10,432 bases of DNA, from contig CAZXYF010000110.1 of assembly GCA_964644705.1 (NCBI GenBank), forward strand, positions 1 through 10,432, given 5' to 3'. Source of the stretch: CAZXYF01 sp964644705. GTDB lineage: Bacteria; Planctomycetota; Brocadiia; SM23-32. The translations under genes were made by a program, and so were the position numbers. Positions 1 through 5,446 of this stretch are shown here, piece by piece; position 1 is the stretch's first letter; the number at the start of each line of letters is the position of its first letter. The notes under the pieces are model-generated. The model had not been told where the DNA came from. It was given only the letters and a program-made list of their open reading frames with translations, and ran no database searches.

Positions 1-22
1 AACTGGACCAATAAAGCACAAG

Positions 23-234
23 AGGACTATCCCCGCGTGTGCGGTGCAACCGCAGAGTATGCAGAGGGTTGGCGTAAATGCCCGGGACTATCCCCGCGTG
101 TGCGGGGCAACCACAATATCGGACGCCCTTAAATCGCCATACAGGGGACTATCCCCGCGTGTGCGGGGCAACCGCCCACCTTTGGCATCGCTCCACGGTG
201 GGGTCAGGACTATCCCCGCGTGTGCGGGGCAACC
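23..234 (-). CRISPR. Type I-E CRISPR array, 4 repeats and 3 spacers visible
   Basis: Four copies of one repeat occur at an exact 61-base period (28-base cores at 24-51, 85-112, 146-173 and 207-234). Read on the minus strand, the same direction as the cas genes, the repeat starts GGTTG, has a 6-bp stem CCCCGC/GCGGGG around the loop ACAC, and ends ATAGTCC. This matches the E. coli I-E plan, in which the part after the stem becomes the 8-base 5' handle of the crRNA. Counting one further variable base, as in the 29-base E. coli repeat, gives 32-base spacers at 174-205, 113-144 and 52-83. The leader end is at 234, next to cas2. The copy at 24-51 has one change, at 45, which replaces C7 by A and breaks a stem pair; such decay is typical of the leader-distal repeat. 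Only 22 bases lie beyond it in the window, so continuation of the array cannot be excluded. I could not assign targets to the spacers. Confidence 0.97.
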
Positions 235-255
235 CCTGTGGGAAATTCCCACAGG
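235..255. repeat. Perfect inverted repeat at leader-repeat junction
   Basis: The arms CCTGTGGGAA (235-244) and TTCCCACAGG (246-255) are exact reverse complements around a single A at 245. The repeat begins at the next base, 234. In the leader transcript this would form a hairpin of about 9 bp immediately before the repeat hairpin. Neither side has a run of T, so it does not look like an intrinsic terminator. A second copy of the arm end CACAG occurs at 257-261. The function is unknown; a binding site for a dimeric protein or a marker for spacer insertion is possible. Confidence 0.9.
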
Positions 256-300
256 TCACAGCATTAAAACTAACATTTACCCCCGAAGTGTGCAACTTGT
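235..300 (-). promoter_or_regulatory. CRISPR leader, probable pre-crRNA promoter
   Basis: This 66-base stretch lies between the cas2 stop and the first repeat. By position and orientation it is the leader that directs array transcription and spacer insertion. Its middle (about 258-284) is AT-rich. On the minus strand a weak promoter can be drawn: TTGCAC (complement of 290-295), a 17-base spacing, then TAGTTT (267-272). An alternative -10 is TTTAAT (263-268). Both match the sigma-70 consensus only in part. I see no clear IHF site. The leader ends in a perfect palindrome, listed separately. Confidence 0.75.
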
Positions 301-657
301 TTACATCTCTTCGACCTTGCCCGCCAGGCGTTCCAGTTCCTCTGGATCGTGGATGTCGCGCAGATTCCCCACTGCCAGCCATGTGCCCTCGTGCTCGATG
401 AGCTCTTTTTTGGGCCATCCCAGCGTGCGTATGCTAAGCCCCGACGGCGCGCTGCGGTCGCGCCAGGCCAGCAGCAGGCCGCCGTCTGAAGGGATCATTT
501 CCGCCCATTCCCTCATAACCTCCCACACCCGTTCGCGGACGGATTTCTTCATCCGGGGGGCGACGTACACTCCCGGTGCGACCTCGAGCATGCAGGAGGT
601 TAAAAAGCCATTGAAGCGTCCCGGCAAATTACGCGTCACTGCTATCGTCGTCGACAT
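301..657 (-). CDS. cas2: CRISPR-associated protein Cas2, type I-E
   Basis: Cas2e is the structural core of the Cas1-Cas2 integrase, which captures protospacer DNA and inserts it at the first repeat. The 118-residue product has the Cas2e pattern: an N-terminal strand (TTIAVTRNLP), then LEVAPGVYVAP, the helix KSVRERVWEVM, the strand GGLLLAWR, and LSIRTLGWP. This aligns by eye with E. coli Cas2e through residue 90 or so. The protein is about 24 residues longer than E. coli Cas2 (94), with a charged tail including DPEELERLAGK. The start at 657 is supported by an AGGAGG site (664-669) lying inside the end of cas1. The two genes overlap by 29 bases, which suggests translational coupling. It is the last gene of the operon, and the leader follows its stop directly. 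Confidence 0.95.
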   Translation of the reverse strand: MSTTIAVTRNLPGRFNGFLTSCMLEVAPGVYVAPRMKKSVRERVWEVMREWAEMIPSDGGLLLAWRDRSAPSGLSIRTLGWPKKELIEHEGTWLAVGNLRDIHDPEELERLAGKVEEM

Positions 658-1510
658 CGAGCACCTCCTTTATGCTGTCGATCATCTCCGAGATAATCTT
701 CTCGCGTCGCAATCGGTGACCCGCATGGCGACGGGTGACTCGCTCAATATCCTCCCAACCTTCTCGTTTGTGTTTTTTAACCGATTCAAAGGCCACCGGC
801 AGAAGGAAAGACGCACGGAACAGATCCGCAATGTCCAGCGCGAAAGCAACATCTGCCGTCTCGTGTATGAATCCCAGCTGAGGGATCGTGCTGGTGGCCG
901 ATACCGCGATCATCGCGGCCGCCCGCACCGCGGTGGAGGCGTGATTGATCGCCGTATTGATCATGTCGTCCCTGTCCGGATCATTACGATCGTACCGGCG
1001 CCCATTCCATTCAACGTCGTACTGGTCGGCCAGGCTGGCATACACCTCTTTCATCCGGACGCCCTCGACACCGCGGAGGGAGTTCAGGTCGTGCTGGGGA
1101 AGCTGCTCTCCCAGCCGCTCGGAATACATCCCCCGGGCCACCTCAATGCGGCTGTCCTCGTCCGCCCACAGGCGAGTCTGTTTCCGCGCCAGATCCGAAC
1201 GGTCCTGCCCGAACGGCATGCTGGCGTAGTAGCGGACTCCACCCGACCCGATGATCAGCAGACCCGTGCCGTGACGGGCCATCAGCCGAAATACGTCGTG
1301 GCTGATGGTGCATCCGGGTGCCAGCAGGATGTTGGAGATTTTCTGATACGGGATCTGATACACTCCCTTTTTCAGAGAATCCGTCCCCGCGGTGGCGAAC
1401 GTCAGGTTGCCGTTCTCCACGTACAGTTTGCCCCGTTCCAGCCACAGCAGACCGTGTCGATCGGCGTGGGGAACGCGGGCCGTTTCCAGTCCTAATCGTC
1501 CTTTCAGCAT
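629..1510 (-). CDS. cas1: CRISPR-associated endonuclease/integrase Cas1, type I-E
   Basis: Cas1 is the metal-dependent integrase of spacer acquisition and works as a Cas1-Cas2 complex. The 293-residue product aligns along its length with E. coli Cas1 (305 residues). The conserved acidic and histidine residues are present: E149 in LRGVEG, H216 in GFIHET, and D226 and D229 in LDIADL. WNGRRYD (168-174) is also shared with the E. coli protein. I chose the start at 1510 (MLKGRLGL) because AGGAGG stands 7-8 bases before it. The frame is open further, to 1591, but those 27 extra codons run through a palindromic non-coding repeat and have no family counterpart. The E. coli protein has a longer C-terminus; this one ends shortly after the last helix with DVDDDSSDA. 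No promoter is obvious just upstream. The gene is separated from cas6e by a 562-base gap, so it may have its own promoter or depend on read-through. Confidence 0.96.
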   Translation of the reverse strand: MLKGRLGLETARVPHADRHGLLWLERGKLYVENGNLTFATAGTDSLKKGVYQIPYQKISNILLAPGCTISHDVFRLMARHGTGLLIIGSGGVRYYASMPFGQDRSDLARKQTRLWADEDSRIEVARGMYSERLGEQLPQHDLNSLRGVEGVRMKEVYASLADQYDVEWNGRRYDRNDPDRDDMINTAINHASTAVRAAAMIAVSATSTIPQLGFIHETADVAFALDIADLFRASFLLPVAFESVKKHKREGWEDIERVTRRHAGHRLRREKIISEMIDSIKEVLDVDDDSSDA

Positions 1511-1580
1511 GAGTATCCCTCCTGAGTGAATGTACCGCCGACATCGTGTCCGTCGTCCTGAAGCGAAGCTTCTCTGGAGT

Positions 1581-1599
1581 GCGGCGGCCATGCCGCCGC
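1581..1599. repeat. Strong GC-rich palindrome upstream of cas1
   Basis: The arms GCGGCGGC (1581-1588) and GCCGCCGC (1592-1599) are exact reverse complements around CAT. It lies about 70 bases before the chosen cas1 start, inside the frame extension that I exclude from cas1. The look is that of a REP-type intergenic element. There is no T-run to make it a clear terminator. Confidence 0.7.
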
Positions 1600-1723
1600 T
1601 TTCGGATGCCGTGAGCCGTTGGTCTGTAGGTTTTGGTCCGAGTTTATGCGTCGGTTCGCCGGTCGATCTTGAGATGAGCTTTCAGCTCATTAACTTATTC
1701 ATCTTCCTTTTCCCAAAAATACC

Positions 1724-1759
1724 GTGCTCCGCGCCTGAGGCGCGCAAGCTGCAGAGCAC
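1724..1759. repeat. Nested inverted repeat in cas6e-cas1 gap
   Basis: An outer pair GTGCTC (1724-1729) and GAGCAC (1754-1759) encloses an inner hairpin CGCGCC/GGCGCG around TGA (1730-1744). The inner hairpin abuts the outer stem on one side, with a 9-base bulge (1745-1753) on the other. The nesting suggests a folded RNA or a REP/BIME-like element rather than coding DNA. No function can be assigned. Confidence 0.6.
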
Positions 1760-1834
1760 TACATCCCGGGCTAAGCGCTCTTGCAGAAATGTCCTAAGGT
1801 TCTGGCAAGTAAAAAGAGCAAAAAACCTAAGAAT

Positions 1835-1853
1835 CGCCGGGGCAAGCCCGGCG
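1835..1853. repeat. Hairpin A of a repeated pair in the gap
   Basis: The arms CGCCGGG (1835-1841) and CCCGGCG (1847-1853) enclose the loop GCAAG and are followed by GATT. On the minus strand the stem is followed 8 bases later by a run of six T, so weak termination of the cas transcript here is possible. It shares its loop and the following GATT with hairpin B, 66 bases away, which marks the two as members of one repeat family. Confidence 0.6.
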
Positions 1854-1900
1854 GATTGCCTCGATTGTTCAACCTTGTGTGTAGGTTGATACCTGAACAT

Positions 1901-1919
1901 CCCCGCGGCAAGCGCGGGG
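1901..1919. repeat. Hairpin B, stem matching the CRISPR repeat stem
   Basis: The arms CCCCGCG (1901-1907) and CGCGGGG (1913-1919) enclose the loop GCAAG. On the minus strand, which is the cas mRNA sense, it contains CCCCGC followed by a loop and GCGGGGAT. These are the stem and the first handle bases of the CRISPR repeat of this locus. The stem is one pair longer and the loop one base longer than in the true repeat, and the flanks differ. It may be a REP-family element like hairpin A, or a decoy or processing site for Cas6e. Confidence 0.6.
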
Positions 1920-2072
1920 GATTCTGCCCATACGATAGAGCACCATACGACAGCAAAATTTTAGGGAACTTATGCAAGACCGCTCAGTATGAGTCCGTCC
2001 CTTCGGGACTAAAAACACAGCTAACCGACAGAAAACGCATGTGAAACCCGGAACCTCCATAATCCGCATCGC

Positions 2073-2837
2073 TCAGGGGCGCACTTTGAGCATGCCGAAT
2101 CCGAAGCTTTTATGGCGGCCGATGCCGCGGCGGAGGAGTTCCGAGAAATCCTCCGAATCGCTCACCCGCAGCTGGCCTTTCAGGGTGACGTCCGGTCGTT
2201 TGACCGTTTTGGCCGTGCGGTCGGCGCCCTGGGTCCGGCGGAGCATGCGTTCCAGGGAAAAGCGCTCCATCCCCACGCTGAGGGGCTCGGCGCCGCCGCG
2301 CCGCTCCAGCTGGTCCTGAAACCAGTCCCGGTACACATCCTCCCGATCAATGGGCACCGATTCGTCATCGACTTCCCATACCTTCGACAGAAACGCATCC
2401 ACCTCGCTGCCGGCGCTGTGGTATTTGCCGGCGGAGGATTTGCGAATGACCGGGCAGACCCGCACCTCGAACTGCAGTTGCGTATCCTCCGGTAACTGCC
2501 CGGGCATCGGTTTGGCGCTCAATCCCTCCCAGTCGCATATCTCATACACGTTCGGGCTGGCATTGAGCTGGGCCATGCGATGGAGCTCGTCCGCATTGGT
2601 GGCGCTGTAGGCGAGCACGCGCAGGTGTCGCCCATCATTCTCCTCCACACAGAAGGGACCGGGGGCTGCGTCACCGAAGATTTCTCCGAGTGCGCAATGA
2701 GCCATGTAATTGTGATCCACCCGCTGCAGCGGTAGATGAAGCATGCGGCCCAGTTCCACCAGACGCCGCATCTCCATGCGCATCTGGACCATGTGGAGTT
2801 TGGAAGAATCGGTCTGAAAATCGCCGTTCTCAGACAT
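2073..2837 (-). CDS. cas6e: CRISPR pre-crRNA endonuclease Cas6e
   Basis: Cas6e cuts the array transcript at the 3' base of each repeat stem and stays bound to the crRNA 3' hairpin as the head of Cascade. The 254-residue product is longer than E. coli Cas6e (199). It starts with about 15 residues before the first strand (LHMVQMRME). H47 in YMAHCALGEIFG sits where the catalytic histidine of the family lies (H20 in E. coli). The C-terminal glycine-rich motif GIGRHKSFGFGMLKVRP (238-254) is the RAMP signature and matches the E. coli end. The middle (about 137-210) carries extra sequence around a charged stretch. The start at 2837 is supported by GGAGG six bases upstream and overlaps the cas5e stop by 8 bases, so the two are likely coupled. 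The substrate should be the CCCCGC/GCGGGG hairpin of the array in this window. Confidence 0.95.
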   Translation of the reverse strand: MSENGDFQTDSSKLHMVQMRMEMRRLVELGRMLHLPLQRVDHNYMAHCALGEIFGDAAPGPFCVEENDGRHLRVLAYSATNADELHRMAQLNASPNVYEICDWEGLSAKPMPGQLPEDTQLQFEVRVCPVIRKSSAGKYHSAGSEVDAFLSKVWEVDDESVPIDREDVYRDWFQDQLERRGGAEPLSVGMERFSLERMLRRTQGADRTAKTVKRPDVTLKGQLRVSDSEDFSELLRRGIGRHKSFGFGMLKVRP

Positions 2838-3561
2838 AGTTCACCTCCTTGTGGTTGATCTCAACTTTCCCGGACGCAATCCACCGCTCACCGACGTGAA
2901 TCTGGTTCTCCCAGTCACGCTTATCGGTCACCGGAAGCGCGCCGTCGACGCCGGGTTCATCCACCGGCCACCACGCGTCGAGTTTGTCGGTGGAATCCGG
3001 ATCGTCGGCCAGCGGTGCGGCGCTCAACGCCGCGCACAGGCTATCCGCCCGCACACGCCCGAGATAAAGCGGCACGGCCGGCAGACACGTTTTGCGTCCG
3101 ATGAACAGTGGCCGTTCGGGATTCTGCAGCGCATTGGCCACGGCATCCACCGACGGTGACTCTTCCGGCGGTGAAAGCGTCAGGGCGACGGTATGGGCGG
3201 AATCGGCCCAGTAATCCCGCAGGCGGATGTGGGTGCCCGAACTGGCCGAACCCCCTTTCCGCGTCTGAAGTTCTCCGCGTGTGGTCCACGCCAGATCGTC
3301 GTCCATGTACTCGCTGCCCAGATCAACCGTCTGGTAGTCACGTTTGCGCGTTCCGGCACGATCGCGTCGGCTGGCGTACCGGAGCCGTTTTTGCAGACGA
3401 TCCAGCGCATCGGTATCGCCGTGGGAATAACCCAGCGCGTTCCCCACCATGCCCGTGATCATCGACAGAGCGGGGTAGGCCTGGATGGTGCCATAGCGAT
3501 CGACAATTGGTGCCCCGAAGCTGATCAGCGGGGCATCGAATCGCATGAGAATGATGTTCAT
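2830..3561 (-). CDS. cas5e: Cascade subunit Cas5e (CasD)
   Basis: Cas5e caps the 5' handle of the crRNA and links Cas8e to the Cas7 backbone. The 243-residue product shows the family pattern: the N-terminal RAMP strand IILMRFDAPLISFG, the segment LSMITGMVGNALGY (32-45), LRDYWADSAHTVAL (114-127) and PLFIGRKTCLPAVPLYLG (151-168). The last aligns with the corresponding E. coli CasD segment. Length is close to E. coli CasD (224). The start at 3561 lies 3 bases after the cas7e stop. Its GGGAGG site overlaps the last codons of cas7e, which implies coupled translation. Its stop overlaps the cas6e start. Confidence 0.95.
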   Translation of the reverse strand: MNIILMRFDAPLISFGAPIVDRYGTIQAYPALSMITGMVGNALGYSHGDTDALDRLQKRLRYASRRDRAGTRKRDYQTVDLGSEYMDDDLAWTTRGELQTRKGGSASSGTHIRLRDYWADSAHTVALTLSPPEESPSVDAVANALQNPERPLFIGRKTCLPAVPLYLGRVRADSLCAALSAAPLADDPDSTDKLDAWWPVDEPGVDGALPVTDKRDWENQIHVGERWIASGKVEINHKEVNYV

Positions 3562-3564
3562 GAT

Positions 3565-4833
3565 TTACCTCCCGACCTGCGTGGAAGCCCAGTTGGCGAG
3601 TTCGTCAATCGATACCGGCTCCCCCGCGTTCACGGTATCCGCCAGCTGATCGACATCACCGATACCGGCAATCGTGCGGCGGGCGTTGTTCCCATACATT
3701 CGATCAAGTTCCTGAACGTGGTTACCCAGCGCGCGGTAGCTGTTGGACAGCACGTCGGGCTGTTCATCCACGGCACTGCGGAAGGCATTTGCCAGGGTTC
3801 GCGGCTGGGTCGATCCGGCCTCTGCCAGCACGCATTCCGACCACGAGTACGGGGCTGTCGATCCGAGTTTGGCGCCGGGGGAGACACGCGCCATGAGGTG
3901 GATGAATCGTTCAATCACCCGCTCGGTCAGGGTGGTGTCCGCCTCCTGCCATTCATCGCGCGAACAACCTTCCAGGTTGGAGACCAGCAGGGGGACGTCA
4001 ATCACGACGTAACCGTAAAATAGACCGCTGTTGATCTCGGTACTGTTGATCAGACCGCTTCCCAGTTCCCCTTCCGCGTCGGTCGCTTTGAGTTCATCGA
4101 CGGCCGTAAAATAATCGCTCTCGCTTTCCTCGGCGTGGGTGGTGAAAGAATGTGCCACGTGAACCGCGGCATCGCCCCGCGCCAGTGCATCGCTCGTTGC
4201 CATCCGCCCGAACATCGCCGCATCCAGACCGGTGGCCCGGGCCAGTCCGCGCAGATTCTTCTTCAGATCCCCTTTGGAAATACCCTTGCACGCATCATGC
4301 ACGGCGTTGGTCTGTTCTTTGGACGGTTCGGTGTCCGGATCGGTCCAGAGAAGACCAACCTCATCCTTCAACTCGTCCATAACCTCCCGGCTGAGTTCCT
4401 TGAGATACCGGATCTCCGGTTCGCCCAGGATGGTCACCTGGTTGGTTTCCAGAGCTTCCTCGAGATCCATATCGCCTTTGAGAATCTTTTTGTTGTCGGC
4501 TTTGCTCGGGTTGTCGTCGGACAGGATCCGATCTTTCAACGTTTTCACCACGCAGCCGACGAGAGACGCTGGATAGCCTTCCTCAATGAGCGGCTGGGCA
4601 ACCAACTGTTTGAAGGTTCGCCGTGAGCGGATAGATCGGGGGACATCCATGTTGTACAGCGCATGCTCGCCGTCGTGGTTGCGCCAGTGAAATTTAAGAC
4701 ACTGCGAGGACACCCGTGTGCGGGTGGAACCACCGAACGGGAGGCGTTTGGCGAAACCGGCGTCGTCCCGGTTGAGAAGAGTGGCCGGATACGAGGTCAA
4801 CGTATGAAACTGCAGAAAAAGTGTATCACTCAT
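3565..4833 (-). CDS. cas7e: Cascade backbone subunit Cas7e (CasC)
   Basis: Cas7e is the crRNA-binding subunit that forms the filament of Cascade, six copies per complex in E. coli. The product has 422 residues against 363 in E. coli. Conserved parts are YPATLLNRDD (15-24), FGGSTRTRVSSQCLK (33-47), MFGRMATSDA (207-216), AHSFTTHAEESESDYFTAV (227-245), INSGLFYGYVVIDV and SPGAKLGSTAPY. The added length lies mainly between residues 100 and 195, before the MATSD motif; it is lysine- and acid-rich (SKADNKKILKGDMDLEEA). The start at 4833 follows AAAGG held in the loop region of a small hairpin, listed separately. A 67-base gap precedes it and a 3-base gap follows it. Confidence 0.96.
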   Translation of the reverse strand: MSDTLFLQFHTLTSYPATLLNRDDAGFAKRLPFGGSTRTRVSSQCLKFHWRNHDGEHALYNMDVPRSIRSRRTFKQLVAQPLIEEGYPASLVGCVVKTLKDRILSDDNPSKADNKKILKGDMDLEEALETNQVTILGEPEIRYLKELSREVMDELKDEVGLLWTDPDTEPSKEQTNAVHDACKGISKGDLKKNLRGLARATGLDAAMFGRMATSDALARGDAAVHVAHSFTTHAEESESDYFTAVDELKATDAEGELGSGLINSTEINSGLFYGYVVIDVPLLVSNLEGCSRDEWQEADTTLTERVIERFIHLMARVSPGAKLGSTAPYSWSECVLAEAGSTQPRTLANAFRSAVDEQPDVLSNSYRALGNHVQELDRMYGNNARRTIAGIGDVDQLADTVNAGEPVSIDELANWASTQVGR

Positions 4834-4836
4834 CGG

Positions 4837-4851
4837 TCAGAACCTTTCTGA
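4837..4851 (-). promoter_or_regulatory. Hairpin around the cas7e ribosome binding site
   Basis: TCAGAA (4846-4851 read on the minus strand) and TTCTGA (4837-4842) form a 6-bp stem around AGG. The Shine-Dalgarno AAAGG (4843-4847) lies in the loop and the adjoining stem bases, and the cas7e ATG starts 3 bases after the stem. This is the only cas gene here, apart from cas8e and cas3, with a real gap before it. The hairpin could tune cas7e translation; this is inference from sequence alone. Confidence 0.45.
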
Positions 4852-4900
4852 AAGAATTGAGAAAAATGGTTCGTAATGTAAGCGGTAGAGGAATCCATAT

Positions 4901-5446
4901 TTACGATTGTTGTTCTTCCTGATTGTACAGCTGACGGTAATAATGTCGGGCAATACGACGGCGGTGTTTCTCCGCCCATTCACCCTCCTGATTCAGCAGA
5001 AGATCGGCCATGTCCGTCCAGTTGGCTTCCTGTGATTTGCTGTTGAGATACTGTGATATCCGCCGGACTTCCTCAAACAGCCGATCGCCCCGGGAACGCA
5101 GAAGCCGCACGAAACGCAGCTCCGACCATCCCGCCCGGGCAAGTGCCTCTCCCAGCGGGACACCGGGATTGTGCATGCCGCTCGTCATGCTCATGCCCAT
5201 CAGAAGGGCCGCCCACCGACGTTCTTTGACGTCGCGTTCGCTGCCGCCGGTCCAGGATCCCGGCACATAGGACATGAGCATCTTCCAGAGCGAGGGCGTG
5301 TAGGGTTCCTCCGGGGAGATCCGGCGCAGTTCCGCACGGTCCCCACTGGACAATTGCTGATCGATGGCGTGTGCGATTTTACCCACGACGCTGGAGGTGG
5401 TGGGATCATCGCCGCCGGCGCTTGCTTCAGCTTGCGATTGGTTCAT
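4901..5446 (-). CDS. cse2: Cascade small subunit Cse2 (CasB)
   Basis: Cse2 is the small alpha-helical subunit, present as a dimer along the Cascade belly, that stabilises the target R-loop. The 181-residue product is close to E. coli CasB (160). It carries the family core: RRWAALLMGM (76-85), GWSELRFVRLL (106-116), RLFEEVRRISQYL (122-134) and NWTDMADLLL (142-151), then a basic C-terminal helix (RRRIARHYYRQLY). I chose the start at 5446, which has AGGAGG 7 bases upstream. The frame opens 19 codons earlier, at 5503, but that part has no good ribosome site. The start overlaps the end of cas8e by 20 bases, indicating translational coupling. Confidence 0.94.
   Translation of the reverse strand: MNQSQAEASAGGDDPTTSSVVGKIAHAIDQQLSSGDRAELRRISPEEPYTPSLWKMLMSYVPGSWTGGSERDVKERRWAALLMGMSMTSGMHNPGVPLGEALARAGWSELRFVRLLRSRGDRLFEEVRRISQYLNSKSQEANWTDMADLLLNQEGEWAEKHRRRIARHYYRQLYNQEEQQS

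Larger units (their letters stand above)
1511..2072. other. Non-coding hairpin-rich gap between cas6e and cas1
   Basis: No reading frame here resembles a known protein, and those present are short and run through inverted repeats. The stretch holds at least six inverted repeats in 562 bases, the main ones listed separately. Smaller ones are ATGAGCT/AGCTCAT around TTC (1674-1690), TCAACCT/AGGTTGA around a 7-base loop (1869-1889), and GTCCC/GGGAC around TTC near 1996-2008. In canonical I-E loci cas6e and cas1 are nearly adjacent, so this looks like inserted or accumulated repeat DNA such as REP-like elements or remnants of a small mobile element. I found no clear transposase or terminal repeats. 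It separates the effector module from the adaptation module. Confidence 0.8.

Noticed and set aside
235..255. Leader palindrome as an intrinsic terminator of cas2
   Set aside because: No T-run follows on either strand, and on the cas strand the CRISPR repeat follows directly.
44..1495. Long plus-strand frame of 483 codons across the array and cas1/cas2
   Set aside because: It runs through CRISPR repeats and opposite to cas2 and cas1, whose motifs are clear; it is an antisense shadow.
1511..1591. N-terminal extension of cas1 to an ATG at 1591
   Set aside because: The added 27 codons cross the GCGGCGGC palindrome, lack family counterpart, and the ATG at 1510 has an AGGAGG site at good distance.
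1682..1900. Short minus-strand frame of 72 codons in the cas6e-cas1 gap
   Set aside because: It spans several inverted repeats and has no recognisable protein features.
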